DNA of 64,000 bases from Sphingomonas sabuli (GTDB lineage Bacteria; Pseudomonadota; Alphaproteobacteria; Sphingomonadales; Sphingomonadaceae): contig NZ_CP060697.1 of the NCBI RefSeq assembly GCF_014352855.1, positions 558,001 through 622,000 of the forward strand, read 5' to 3'. The notes beneath the pieces are model-generated. The model was given only the letters and a program-made list of their open reading frames with translations. It was not told the DNA's origin and did not search any database. The position numbers and the translations under genes are program-made. Positions 26,659 through 35,765 of this stretch are shown here, in pieces. Position 1 is the stretch's first letter, and the number at the start of each line of letters is the position of its first letter.

Positions 26659-26666
26659 GGCCGCGC

Positions 26667-26987
26667 TCAGTCGGCCGGGTTCCAGATCAGCGCGAAGCTG
26701 TCGTCATCGCCGCCCGCGGCGCGGCCGAGATTGGCGTAGAGGCGGCGCGGACCGAACTCGGGGGCCGCGAGGCTCAGCGACACATAGTCGCGACCCGAGG
26801 TTTCCGAGCGGCGGTTCCAGCCGGCGCCGACCTCGATCCCTTCCGAGAGGACGCGGAAGTCAGGCTGGCTGTCGCTCGACTTGCTGGCGTTGGGCACGAT
26901 GTCGATCTCGGCGCGGATGGTGAGCGTCTTGAGCTGGCCCTTGAAACCGCCGTTGTCGTTGCGGCTGACATGTCCGATTGCAGGCAT
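26667..26987 (-). CDS. DUF736 domain protein
   Basis: A 106-residue protein of the DUF736 family, starting MPAIGHVSRNDNGGFKGQLK with the conserved TLTIRAEIDIVPN segment and C-terminal YVSLSLAAPEFGPRRLYANLGRA. It is common on sphingomonad conjugative elements; the function is unknown. The SD AAGGAG lies at 26995-27000 on the minus strand. The hairpin 26631-26658 follows it, and its leader holds copy 2 of the structured repeat. Confidence 0.9.
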   Translation of the reverse strand: MPAIGHVSRNDNGGFKGQLKTLTIRAEIDIVPNASKSSDSQPDFRVLSEGIEVGAGWNRRSETSGRDYVSLSLAAPEFGPRRLYANLGRAAGGDDDSFALIWNPAD

Positions 26988-27364
26988 TGAACGTCTCCTT
27001 CACTGTCTCGCCCGCGACCTGTTCGGGGCGACAGGGCCCAAAAAGGACGGCTGGCCGACGACCGAACCGCCGCCTGGCAAAGCGGCGGCCGAAGCGAAGC
27101 GGAGGACCCTGAACGAGGGACTCATTTGGAGCGAAGCGGCCGCGAGGAGGTGCGAAGCACCGGGGAAATGAGTGCGGCGGCAGGGTTTCGGGACCAGGAG
27201 GACAGCCGTTCAGGCGCCCTGACCGAAACGCCCAGACAGGTTGCCGGCGAGCCGGCGAACGGTGTCATCTCCTGCCATTCGGACGTGTCAGCTGGCCGTC
27301 AATCGCGAAGGAGACGACAGGGCTTGCCGCCGGTTGCGCCGGGTCACTGCCCGGCCTCAGCTTG
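26988..27364. repeat. Gene-free region with copy 2 of the structured repeat
   Basis: No convincing gene in these 377 bases. On the minus strand it is the leader of the DUF736 gene. A hairpin at 27067-27088 (CCGCCGC arm, CAAAG in the loop region, GCGGCGG arm) is followed 13 bases later by GGAGGACCC at 27101-27109. This resembles the AAAGCGG plus GGAGGA arrangement at 14302-14393 and 43903-44006, but with a shorter spacer and no CCTAG. The region 27110-27364 shows only GC-rich filler with short direct repeats of gcgaagc. Confidence 0.45.
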
Positions 27365-27661
27365 TCAGCCGCATCCGGACATCCGCCTGAGGGTTCGGGG
27401 AGAAGCGGTGACGGTCTCACCGTCGATCAGAATGTCACCGCTGTGCCGCATGTTGTTGAGCAGCGCGGCAAAGCCCCGGCTGTCATTGAGCCGCGCCTTC
27501 ATCGCAGGATCGGCGTGGATCAGGTCAAACAGCTCTTGCCTGGGGCAGGACCCGCCGGCAGCGCACAGCGCCCGGCGAACGAAATCGTAGAGGCTGCCGG
27601 GGGTGCCGCGTGTCGGCGGCCCGACCCGCCATGTGCGCCTGCCAGGCACATCGTCGGTCAT
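27365..27661 (-). CDS. Small hypothetical protein of the element
   Basis: A 98-residue protein. After a Pro/Arg/Gly-rich start it has SLYDFVRRALCAAGGSCPRQELFDLIHAD and a second half SRGFAALLNNMRHSGDILIDGETVTASP, ending in RMSGCG. This pattern looks like a winged-helix-type DNA-binding or replication-accessory domain. I do not recognise the family. It lies 24 bases upstream of the CDF gene region on the same strand and is the last gene before the metal operon in this orientation. Confidence 0.6.
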   Translation of the reverse strand: MTDDVPGRRTWRVGPPTRGTPGSLYDFVRRALCAAGGSCPRQELFDLIHADPAMKARLNDSRGFAALLNNMRHSGDILIDGETVTASPRTLRRMSGCG

Positions 27662-27685
27662 CGCAGCGTCCGCCTATTCCGCCGG

Positions 27686-28591
27686 TCAGGGATGAAGCGA
27701 GTCATTATCCCCGCACGCCTCGCGTTCGATCTGGATCGTCGAATGCTCAATGTCGTAGCGCGCGAGCAGCATGGCCGCGACCGACGCCCGGACCGCCTCG
27801 AAGTCCTTCCCTTCCGCAAGCTCGACATGAGTCGACAGGCTCCGGTCGTCGCTCGACAGCGACCAGATATGAAGGTCGTGAACGCCGGCCACGCCGGGCA
27901 CCGCAGAAATCGCCCCCCTCACCTCCTTTAGATCCATTCCCCGAGGCACGCCTTCAAGGAGGATCTGCATCGTATCCTTAAGCAGGATCCAGGTGCGCGG
28001 AAGCACCCACAGGCCGATCCCGATCGCGACCAGCGGATCGACCCACTGCCAGCCGGTGAACATGATGACGAGCGCGCCGACGATGACGCCCAGTGAGCCG
28101 AGCATGTCGGCCCAGACTTCGAGATAGGCGCCTTTGATATTGAGGCTGTTGTCCTTGCCCGCCGCCAGCAGCCGCATGGCGATGATGTTGATGACGAGGC
28201 CAATGGCGGCGACCACCAGCATGCCGGTCGACTGGACTTCGGACGGCGTGAAGAAGCGTGCGATGCCTTCGTAAAGAACGTAGCCGGCCACCGCGAACAG
28301 CAGCAAAGCGTTAAACGCCGCCGCCAGGATTTCGAACCGGCGATAGCCGAAGGTCCGAGCGTCATCGGCTGGCCGCTGGCCGATCTTGACCGCCGCCAGC
28401 GCGATCGCAAGCGCGGCGCTGTCGGTGAACATGTGCGCCGCGTCCGACAGCAAGGCGAGGCTGTTGAAAACGAACGAACCGATCAGTTCGGCAATCAGGA
28501 AGGTGGTCGTCAGGCCAAGCGCTATCGCCAGCATCTTGCTGTTGGCACCGGCCGCATGATTGTGGGCGTGCCCGCCATGTTCGTCCGCCAT
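27686..28591 (-). CDS. CDF-family cation efflux protein
   Basis: A 301-residue cation diffusion facilitator with the His-rich N-terminus HGGHAHNHAAG. Six membrane helices are expected, with the metal-site motifs SLALLSDAAHMFTD in helix II and the second HxxxD-like pair in helix V (LEVWADMLGSLGVIVGAL). The C-terminal cytoplasmic domain includes GVAGVHDLHIWSLSSDDRSLSTHVEL. This matches CzcD/ZitB-type Zn/Co/Cd exporters. It is the last gene of the metal operon, 11 bases after the DUF411 gene. Confidence 0.92.
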   Translation of the reverse strand: MADEHGGHAHNHAAGANSKMLAIALGLTTTFLIAELIGSFVFNSLALLSDAAHMFTDSAALAIALAAVKIGQRPADDARTFGYRRFEILAAAFNALLLFAVAGYVLYEGIARFFTPSEVQSTGMLVVAAIGLVINIIAMRLLAAGKDNSLNIKGAYLEVWADMLGSLGVIVGALVIMFTGWQWVDPLVAIGIGLWVLPRTWILLKDTMQILLEGVPRGMDLKEVRGAISAVPGVAGVHDLHIWSLSSDDRSLSTHVELAEGKDFEAVRASVAAMLLARYDIEHSTIQIEREACGDNDSLHP

Positions 28592-28602
28592 GAGCTCTTC
28601 TC

Positions 28603-29103
28603 CTACTTGCCGCCGACGCGCTGGTTGTGGCGAACGAATGGCCGCGATGAGCCGTCCCGCATGACCAACAGCGTATCATAAGGCTCACGCCGCCCATCCT
28701 GCTCCATGCCGGGCGAGCCGACCGGCATGCCGGGGACGGCGATCCCCCGGGCATTCGGCCACTCGCTTAAGAGCTTACGGATGTCGCCATCGGGCACATG
28801 GCCCTCGACGAAATAGCCGTCGACCAGGGCGGTGTGACAGGAGCGAAGCCTGTCGGGAACACCGGCGCTCGCGGCAATCGCCGAGACATCTTCCATTTCC
28901 TGCGTCGTCACCAGGAAGCCGTTGGCTTGAAGCCTCTTCACCCAGGCACCGCAGCAGCCGCAGCTCGGCGACTTATAGACCTGGATGGTTGGTGGGGCCT
29001 TCGCAGGCCTCGAACAGGCTGCGGTAGGAATGGCCGCGACCAAAATCCCGATCATTGTTCGGCGGTCAATCATGAAAATCACCTTTTTCATCAGTTTGCT
29101 CAT
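28603..29103 (-). CDS. DUF411 metal-binding periplasmic protein
   Basis: A 166-residue DUF411 protein. An N-terminal signal or lipoprotein-like segment (IGILVAAIPTAACS) precedes SPSCGCCGAWVKRLQANGF, the CxCC metal site, and then CHTALVDGYFVEGHVP and GIAVPGMPVGSPGME, both DUF411 hallmarks. The family is tied to copper and other metal resistance. Its ATG at 29103 overlaps the RND pump stop by four bases; ATG at 29070 (MIDRRTMIG) is an alternative. Confidence 0.88.
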   Translation of the reverse strand: MSKLMKKVIFMIDRRTMIGILVAAIPTAACSRPAKAPPTIQVYKSPSCGCCGAWVKRLQANGFLVTTQEMEDVSAIAASAGVPDRLRSCHTALVDGYFVEGHVPDGDIRKLLSEWPNARGIAVPGMPVGSPGMEQDGRREPYDTLLVMRDGSSRPFVRHNQRVGGK

Positions 29104-32100
29104 TTGGAAGGCAAAGGCTCACGCCCGAAAGCGTCTTCCTGGCCATATTCCCCGGTGACATGCCGGGCGCGCCCGCGGTGGAGCAGCATCTGGCTGATCG
29201 CCGGGAGCACGAAGAGGGTCAGCAGCGTGGCGACGATGAGCCCGGCGATGACGACGATCGCCAGCGGTTTCTGGACTTCGGCGCCGCGTCCGGTGGCGAT
29301 GGCCATCGGCACGAAGCCGATCGCCGGCACCACGCCGGTAATGATGACGGCGCGCACGCGCTCCATCATCCCGGCCTTGATCGCGGCGCCGATCGCCACG
29401 CCCTTGTCGATATGCTGGCGGATGCTGGTCATGACGACGAGGCCGTTGAGCACGGTCACGCCCGACAGGACGATGAACCCGACCGCCGCCGAGATCGAGA
29501 ATGGCAGGCCGGCAAGGAACAGGCCGAACACACCCCCGGCAAGGCCCAAAGGCACCGCCGAATAGACCGCCAGCGCCGACGTCACGCTTCGAAGCGCCAC
29601 GAACAGGATGCCGAAGATCAAGGCGAAGACGAGCGGGATGACCAGTGACAGGCGCTGCGAGGCGGCCTGCAGATTTTCATACTGCCCGCCCCATTGGATG
29701 AAGACTCCCGGCGGGAGCTTCACCTGGGCTTCGACAGCACTTCGCGCTTCGCCGACATAAGAACCAAGATCGCGCCCGCGAACATTGGCCTGGACGACGA
29801 TCCGGCGCTGGCCATTCTCGCGGCTGACCTGGTTGACCCCTTCGGTGAACTGGAAATTGGCCAGCTCGCGCAAAGGCACCGAGGCGCGTGCGCCCGCACC
29901 ACTCGCCTCGAGCATTACCGGCAGGGCGCCGATCGCGTCGAGACTATCGCGGGTGACATTGTCCAGTCGAACGACGATATCGAACCGGCGGTCGCCCTCG
30001 AACACCAGTCCCGCCTCGCGCCCGCCAAGTCCCGCCGCGACGGTATTGGCGACCTCCTCGATGGTAAGGCCGTAGCGGGCGATCGCGTCGCGGTTGAACT
30101 GTACTTCGAGCGTCGGAAAGCCGCCAGTCTGTTCGGTGCGCAGGTCGGCGCTGCCCTCGACCTTGCCGATGGCCGAGGCGACCTCGGCCGCGACCTTTTC
30201 CAATTGCTCCATATTGTCGCCGAAGATCTTGATCGCGACATCGCCGCGAACCCCGGCGATGAGCTCATTGAAACGCATTTCGATCGGCTGGCTGACCTCG
30301 AACCCGTTGCCGACCAGGCCCTCCATCTTTTCCTCGATGCGCTCGACGATATCGTCCTTGCTGGTCACCCCGGACGGCCATTGGTCCTTGGGCTTTAAAA
30401 TGACGAAGGCATCCGAGGCATTCTGCGGCATCGGGTCGGTCGCGACCTCGGCCGTGCCGGTCTTGGAGTAGATGAACGACACTTCGGGCAGCGATGAAAT
30501 CGCCGTTTCGACCCTTTTCTGCATGTCGAGCGACTGATCGAGCGAGGTCGAAGGGATGCGGATCGCCTGCATCGCCAGGTCGCCCTCGTCGAGCTGCGGA
30601 ATGAACTCCTGCCCCAACGCCATGAACAGGAGGCCAGCGGCAACGAACGCGCCTACCCCCGCCAGAACCCATTTGCGGGGCGCGGCGATGACCTTGTCGA
30701 GCGTCGGCTCGTAGCGCTGCTTGATCCAGCGGATCGCCTTCACTTCCTCTTCCGACACCTTGCCGCGGATGAGCACCGCGACCATCGCCGGAACGAAGGT
30801 CAGGGAGAGGATGAACGCACCCGCCAGCGCGAGGATGACGGTGATCGCCATCGGCGTGAACATCTTGCCTTCGACCCCGCTGAACATCAGCAGCGGCGCG
30901 AACACGAGGAAGATGATGGCCTGGCCGAAAATGGTCGGTCGAACCATTTCCTTCGAGGCCTCGAACACCTCGTGGAGCCGCTCGGACAGGTTGAGCAGCC
31001 GCCCTTCATGATGCTGCCGTTCGGCAAGCCGCCTCAGGCAATTTTCGATGATGATGATCGAGCCGTCGACGATAAGGCCGAAGTCGAGCGCGCCAAGGCT
31101 CATTAGATTGCCCGACACGCCGTAGCGGTTCATGCCGATGGCCATCATCAGGAACGACAAGGGAATGACCAGCGCGGCAATGATAGCGGCACGGATGTTG
31201 CCGAGCAGCCAGAACAGAGCGACGATGACCAGCAGCGCGCCTTCGAGGAGGTTTTTCTCGACCGTCGAGATGGTCGCATCGACCAGCGAGGAACGATCGT
31301 AAAGCGTCGTCAGGCGGACGCCCGGCGGAAGCGATTTTTCGACTTCGACAAGCCGCTCGGCGACTCCCCCGGCAACGATCCGGCTGTTCTCGCCGGCGAG
31401 CATCAGCGCGGTGCCGATGACGACCTCTTTGCCGTCGAGCGAGGCGGCGCCGGTGCGAAGCTCGCCACCAAGCGTGATCACGGCGACATTGGCGACCGTT
31501 ACCGGCACGCCATTGCGGCTGGCGATGACGGTCCGCCCGATCTCGTCGATATGGCGGATGCGCGCGTCGGCGCGGACCAGGAAGGCTTCGCCGCCGCGCT
31601 GGATGAAATTGGCGCCGACCGAGAGGTTGGCCTTTTCGAGCGCATCGGCGAGTTCGGTGAAGGAGATGCCGTAAGCGGCAAGCTGGCCCGGGATCGGCTG
31701 GACCACGAACTGCTTTTCATAGCCGCCGATGCTGTCGACCCCGGCAATACCATCGACGCCGCGGATCTGCGGGCGGATGATCCAGTCCTGGACCGTGCGC
31801 AAATAGGCCAGCCGCGAAACCTCGTCGGTCAGCCGCTGCCCTTCGGGGGTGAGGTAGCTGCCGTCGGGCTGGAAGCCGGGACGGCCGGGGATCTTGGGCG
31901 ATTCCTTGGTGGCGGTGGGCGCATAGCTCACCGACCACATCAGCACCTCGCCAAGCCCGGTCGAGACCGGGCCCATTTGCGGCTGGATGCCATCGGGCAG
32001 GCTCTCGCCCGCCTGCGCCAGACGCTCGGCGACCTGCTGGCGCGCGAAATAGAGGTCGACGTTCTCCTCGAACACGGCCGTGACCTGCGCAAAGCCGTTG

Positions 32101-32360
32101 CGCGAGATCGAGCGGGTGTAATCGAGGCCGGGAATACCGGCGAGCGAGTTTTCGACCGGGAAGGTGACCAGCCGCTCCATGTCGAGCGGGCTGAACTGCG
32201 GCGCGGCGACATTCACCTGCACCTGTTTGTTGGTGATATCGGGAACGGCGTCGATCGGCAGCCGGAACAGCTGGAACGCGCCGTAGATCGCGACAAGGGC
32301 GGTGATGGCCAGGACCGCCCAGCGAAAGCGGACGGAGGCGTCGAGAAGGCGATCGATCAT
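29100..32360 (-). CDS. czcA: CzcA-type heavy-metal RND efflux pump
   Basis: A 1086-residue heavy-metal-efflux RND transporter of the inner membrane. It has 12 predicted membrane helices and two large periplasmic loops. Helix IV carries LDFGLIVDGSIIIIENCL, the DFG...D...E proton-relay layout typical of Co/Zn/Cd pumps rather than Cu/Ag pumps. AVGFIVLSGVTVLNGLVVMTS and the AGGAGGAEVQKPLAI-like end support the family. It is the third RND component, after czcC and czcB, and overlaps the DUF411 gene by four bases. The exact metal is inference. Confidence 0.93.
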   Translation of the reverse strand: MIDRLLDASVRFRWAVLAITALVAIYGAFQLFRLPIDAVPDITNKQVQVNVAAPQFSPLDMERLVTFPVENSLAGIPGLDYTRSISRNGFAQVTAVFEENVDLYFARQQVAERLAQAGESLPDGIQPQMGPVSTGLGEVLMWSVSYAPTATKESPKIPGRPGFQPDGSYLTPEGQRLTDEVSRLAYLRTVQDWIIRPQIRGVDGIAGVDSIGGYEKQFVVQPIPGQLAAYGISFTELADALEKANLSVGANFIQRGGEAFLVRADARIRHIDEIGRTVIASRNGVPVTVANVAVITLGGELRTGAASLDGKEVVIGTALMLAGENSRIVAGGVAERLVEVEKSLPPGVRLTTLYDRSSLVDATISTVEKNLLEGALLVIVALFWLLGNIRAAIIAALVIPLSFLMMAIGMNRYGVSGNLMSLGALDFGLIVDGSIIIIENCLRRLAERQHHEGRLLNLSERLHEVFEASKEMVRPTIFGQAIIFLVFAPLLMFSGVEGKMFTPMAITVILALAGAFILSLTFVPAMVAVLIRGKVSEEEVKAIRWIKQRYEPTLDKVIAAPRKWVLAGVGAFVAAGLLFMALGQEFIPQLDEGDLAMQAIRIPSTSLDQSLDMQKRVETAISSLPEVSFIYSKTGTAEVATDPMPQNASDAFVILKPKDQWPSGVTSKDDIVERIEEKMEGLVGNGFEVSQPIEMRFNELIAGVRGDVAIKIFGDNMEQLEKVAAEVASAIGKVEGSADLRTEQTGGFPTLEVQFNRDAIARYGLTIEEVANTVAAGLGGREAGLVFEGDRRFDIVVRLDNVTRDSLDAIGALPVMLEASGAGARASVPLRELANFQFTEGVNQVSRENGQRRIVVQANVRGRDLGSYVGEARSAVEAQVKLPPGVFIQWGGQYENLQAASQRLSLVIPLVFALIFGILFVALRSVTSALAVYSAVPLGLAGGVFGLFLAGLPFSISAAVGFIVLSGVTVLNGLVVMTSIRQHIDKGVAIGAAIKAGMMERVRAVIITGVVPAIGFVPMAIATGRGAEVQKPLAIVVIAGLIVATLLTLFVLPAISQMLLHRGRARHVTGEYGQEDAFGREPLPSK

Positions 32361-32361
32361 T

Positions 32362-33555
32362 CTAGTGCTCCGCCTCGCTTGCGCCCAACTGGGACTTGAG
32401 AACGAAGGCGCCCTGAGTCACGACGATCTGGCCGGCCTTGAGCCCGTCGAGGATTTCAACTCGGCCGCCGCTTCGCGAACCGACGGAGACCGGGATTGCC
32501 TGGAACCCGTCCTTGACCTCCACGAACACCATGTCGCGGCCCTCGATTTGCTGGACCGCCTCCTCGGGCAGGATGATCGAACTTTGGCCGCTGCCCCTTG
32601 GCGTAATGCGCACGCGCACCGCCTGGCCTTGGGTCAGCCCGCCGGGCGCGCCGGCCAGCTGGACGACCACGGTGGCCGATCGGCTCTGCGGGTCGAGCGA
32701 CGGGGTCACCGAACGCACCGCTGCCTCGACGATATTACCGCCCGGCAATTCGACGATGGCGCGATCGCCAGGGCGAATGCGCTGCGCATCGGTCGCCGGC
32801 ACCGCAGCTTCGATCTGGATTCGGCGCGGGTCGGAGACGTTGAACAGCTCGGCCCCAGCCGCGACATAGGCGCCGAGTTGGGTGTCGACCTCGGTAATTC
32901 GCCCGGCAATCGGGCTTCGCACTGCAAGATAACGCCCGCCGCCGGTGACGCCGGCGGCCCGAACCGCGGCATCGGCGCGCTGCGCTTCGGCATCGGCGGT
33001 CCGCCGCGCGGCTATCGCCGCTTCAAGGTCCTGCCGGGCGGTGATCCGGGCGTTGAACAAGCGTTGCTCGCGCGCGGCAGCCGCCCGCGCCGCCTGGGCG
33101 CGGGCGGCGGCGGCATTGCGGTCGGCGACGAACGCCGCCGCATCGCGGCTTTCGAGCAGTGCCACCGTCTCGCCGGCACCGACCGGATCGCCGAGGCGCT
33201 TGGTGATCCGGACTACCGCGCCATCGGCGCGCGCGGTCAGGAGGGCGCGCCCTTCGGGCGGCGCCGTCACGGTCGCCTGGGCGATGATTTCCGACTGGAG
33301 CGAACCCAGCACGACCCGCTCGCTGGCGATGCCGCTGGCAGCAAGTTTCTGGGGCGTCATGGCGATAAAGCCCTCGCGCCCATGCTCTTCGCCTTCGGCC
33401 TCTTCGGCCGGTTCGGTCACCGCCGCCGGTTCGGTCGTCGACCGTCCGATCAGCACGCCGCCAACACCGGCAACGAGGGCGGCGGCGGCAACGCCGCCAA
33501 GCCAGCGATGGCGATCCGTCAACCGGATCAATTTGATGTCTCTGATGGACTGCAT
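32362..33555 (-). CDS. czcB: CzcB-type membrane fusion protein
   Basis: A 397-residue periplasmic adaptor of the RND pump. The ATG at 33555 (MQSIRDIKLIRLTDRHRWLG) is used in place of an upstream TTG. One membrane helix near 21-42 is followed by the lipoyl/barrel-sandwich halves, with GRALLTARADGAVVRITKRLGDPV and SPIAGRITEVDTQLGAYV, separated by a coiled coil rich in Ala/Arg. The C-terminus includes VVTQGAFVLKSQLGASEAEH. One base separates it from czcA and 10 from czcC. Confidence 0.92.
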   Translation of the reverse strand: MQSIRDIKLIRLTDRHRWLGGVAAAALVAGVGGVLIGRSTTEPAAVTEPAEEAEGEEHGREGFIAMTPQKLAASGIASERVVLGSLQSEIIAQATVTAPPEGRALLTARADGAVVRITKRLGDPVGAGETVALLESRDAAAFVADRNAAAARAQAARAAAAREQRLFNARITARQDLEAAIAARRTADAEAQRADAAVRAAGVTGGGRYLAVRSPIAGRITEVDTQLGAYVAAGAELFNVSDPRRIQIEAAVPATDAQRIRPGDRAIVELPGGNIVEAAVRSVTPSLDPQSRSATVVVQLAGAPGGLTQGQAVRVRITPRGSGQSSIILPEEAVQQIEGRDMVFVEVKDGFQAIPVSVGSRSGGRVEILDGLKAGQIVVTQGAFVLKSQLGASEAEH

Positions 33556-33565
33556 GACGAGGTTC

Positions 33566-34885
33566 CTATTGAGCCAGGATCCGGCCGAGTTCGGCCGTGG
33601 CGAGGGCAAGGGTCAGCCGCGCTTCGGTCAGCGAAGTCCGCGCGGCGGTGTAGGCATTCTGGATGTCGATCAACTCGAGCAGCGAGGCGCGGCCCTCCCG
33701 GTAGGAGAGTTCGGCAAGCCTTAGCGCTTCGCTCGCTTCGGGGACCGCGGCCTTTTCCAGCGCTTCGACGCGGCGCTGTGCCGCTTCGACATTGGCGATG
33801 GCGTTGCGTGCCCGGGCCGTGGTCGTCGCCAAGGTGCTGGCCCGCCGCGCGTCAGCGGCATTGGCCGCCTGGCGGGCGGCATCGATATTGCCCTGGTTGC
33901 GATCGAACAGGCGAAGCGGCATCGACAGGCCGGCAACCAGACCGACATCGCCGGTTTCCCGGACGTGGCGAACGCCCACCCCGACAGCCGGGTCAAGCCG
34001 GCGCTCGGCAAGCTGCTCGCGCACGCCGGCGGCGGCGGCGGCCCGCTCGGCATCGGCCAGGCGGACATCGAGGCTGATGTCCGGATTGACGTTTCGGGGC
34101 GTCAGGTCGAGCGCGGTGCCAACGACACTGCCGACCGGCAGCGACACCCCGAACAAAGCGGCAAGCGATGAACGAGCGGCGAGTTCGTCGGCAACGGCGG
34201 CTTCGCGTTCGGCCTCTGCTTGGGCCAAAGCGGAGCGTGCGCGCAGGCCTCGAAGCGGCGGATCGCGGCCGGCCTCGACAAGAATCCCGGCGACGCGTGC
34301 CAGTTCCCGCGCCCGGGTGACGTTGTCATCCGCCTGCGCAAGTTTTTCGCGGGCCGCGATAGAGCGCGCAAATTGCTCGCGGACCGATTGGAACAGATCG
34401 GCCCTGGCGATAGCGAGGCGAAGCCGCTGGACATTGAGCTGGGCCTCGGCGGCACTGACCCTCGCGGAGCGGCGCCCGCCAAGATCGAGCCTCTGGTTGA
34501 CCGCGATCGTGGTTTCGGTGGAGCGAAGGCCGCGAAGCTCGCCGGTGCCGGCAAAATTCTCGACCTCGAGGCTAAGCTCGGGATTGCTGCGGTAGCCGGC
34601 CTGGCGAATGCGCGCTTCGGCCGCAGCGACTTCAGCTTCGGCGGCGACAATCGCCGGCGAGCGCGCGGCGGCTTCGTCGAGCGCCTGGGCCAGCGACAGC
34701 GTGCCGGGCAAGGGTCCGGTACGCGGCTTCGGCCGGACGGGTTGGATTGGCGCGGGCGGGCCAGCCGCCCGGGATGCCGGGCTGCCGACGCGAGGGCTGG
34801 CCGGATTGCCGACCTGCGCGGCGGCTGGCATCGCCAGCGCCGTCAACGCCACCGCGGCAAAGGCCGCGGCTGCTGTAAATTTCAT
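33566..34885 (-). CDS. czcC: CzcC-type TolC-family outer-membrane channel protein
   Basis: A 439-residue outer-membrane efflux protein. The signal peptide (AAFAAVALTALAMPAAA) is followed by a Pro-rich linker and two TolC repeats. The repeats contain RQAGYRSNPELSLEVENFAG, AINQRLDLGG-type strands and SLPLRLFDRNQGNIDAARQA-type motifs (here SMPLRLFDRNQGNID). It forms the outer-membrane exit duct for CzcAB. The gene order czcC-czcB-czcA on the minus strand is the classical one. Confidence 0.93.
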   Translation of the reverse strand: MKFTAAAAFAAVALTALAMPAAAQVGNPASPRVGSPASRAAGPPAPIQPVRPKPRTGPLPGTLSLAQALDEAAARSPAIVAAEAEVAAAEARIRQAGYRSNPELSLEVENFAGTGELRGLRSTETTIAVNQRLDLGGRRSARVSAAEAQLNVQRLRLAIARADLFQSVREQFARSIAAREKLAQADDNVTRARELARVAGILVEAGRDPPLRGLRARSALAQAEAEREAAVADELAARSSLAALFGVSLPVGSVVGTALDLTPRNVNPDISLDVRLADAERAAAAAGVREQLAERRLDPAVGVGVRHVRETGDVGLVAGLSMPLRLFDRNQGNIDAARQAANAADARRASTLATTTARARNAIANVEAAQRRVEALEKAAVPEASEALRLAELSYREGRASLLELIDIQNAYTAARTSLTEARLTLALATAELGRILAQ

Positions 34886-34936
34886 TGATGTGACTCCTGA
34901 CGATGAAACGAGCCCGAAGGTCGGGCACGGTCTTCG

Positions 34937-35269
34937 TCAGGCGATCGGCGGCCTCAGTTGCCCTTCGGGTTCTCGCCCGGGATGATTGGCGTCGTGCCGG
35001 GCGCTGCCAAGTTCGGCGGTGCGGATCGAATAGCCGAAAGCGACCCCGTCCCCGGACGTGGCGACATGATGGCCGTTGCACCCGGTGTGATGATGGGCGA
35101 CGCCTTTTTCGGGATCGTCCGGCGTTTGGTCGCGATCTCCGTCAAAATGCTCGGCACTCTGTTCGGTCGCCGGAATGCAATCGAACCGTTCGGCGGCATG
35201 CGCCGAGGTTCCCGTCCACAAAGTGAGAACGAGGAGCAGCGCGCCAACGAAGTGGGTCCAACGGGGCAT
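34937..35269 (-). CDS. Small periplasmic protein of the metal operon
   Basis: A 110-residue protein starting at ATG 35269 (MPRWTHFVGALLLVLT). The first 26 residues are a signal peptide (ALLLVLTLWTGTSAHA). The mature part has Cys37-type CIPATEQSAEHFDGDRDQ, then HHHTGCNGHHVATSGDG, a His/Cys cluster suited to metal binding. I do not recognise a named family, though small His-rich periplasmic proteins are common in czc-type operons. It lies 51 bases upstream of czcC. Confidence 0.6.
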   Translation of the reverse strand: MPRWTHFVGALLLVLTLWTGTSAHAAERFDCIPATEQSAEHFDGDRDQTPDDPEKGVAHHHTGCNGHHVATSGDGVAFGYSIRTAELGSARHDANHPGREPEGQLRPPIA

Positions 35270-35315
35270 CGCGCGGACCACTAGCAGCCCTCCCGGCACA
35301 AGGAAATGGCCGCGA

Positions 35316-35765
35316 TCACAGCCATCGGCGCACCCGCGCGCGATAGCCGCGATAATCGTCCCCAAAGCGGCGGATGAGATAGGCTTCCTCGCGGGCGATC
35401 ACGAACCGGTCGATGATCAGAGCGCCAAGCAAAGCAAACAGCGCCGCGGCCAGGCTCGTGAGACCGATGGCAACGGCCAGCCCGATGAGCGTCATGCCAA
35501 GATACATCGGGTTGCGGGTGAAGCGGTACGGACCTGCCGCGACGAGGAAACTCGCCTCCCGCCACGGCTCGGGCCTTGTCTGCTTTTGGCGGAACAGCCC
35601 AAGCGCGGCGGCGATCAGGCCAAGCCCGGCGAGCCCGACGACCAACGCGGCGACGAGCACGATGCCGCTGGCGATCGGGGCGCCGTCGATGGCGAGACCC
35701 GCGCCGACGAGACCCGCCATCATCAGCGGCGGCGGCACAAACACCCGGGGATTATCCGCCGTCAT
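35316..35765 (-). CDS. Isoprenylcysteine-methyltransferase-like membrane protein
   Basis: A 149-residue membrane protein with about four helices and the ICMT/PEMT motif GPYRFTRNPMYLG (around 80-92), then EEAYLIRRFGDDYRGYRARVRRWL at the C-terminus. Proteins of this family (CzcN-type) occur in czc operons, where their role in metal resistance is not settled. Its ATG overlaps the CDF stop by one base, so it is part of the CadR-controlled operon. Confidence 0.88.
   Translation of the reverse strand: MTADNPRVFVPPPLMMAGLVGAGLAIDGAPIASGIVLVAALVVGLAGLGLIAAALGLFRQKQTRPEPWREASFLVAAGPYRFTRNPMYLGMTLIGLAVAIGLTSLAAALFALLGALIIDRFVIAREEAYLIRRFGDDYRGYRARVRRWL

Noticed and set aside
32302..34077. 591-residue open frame on the plus strand
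   Set aside because: Antisense to czcB and czcC, Arg/Gly-rich, no family features.
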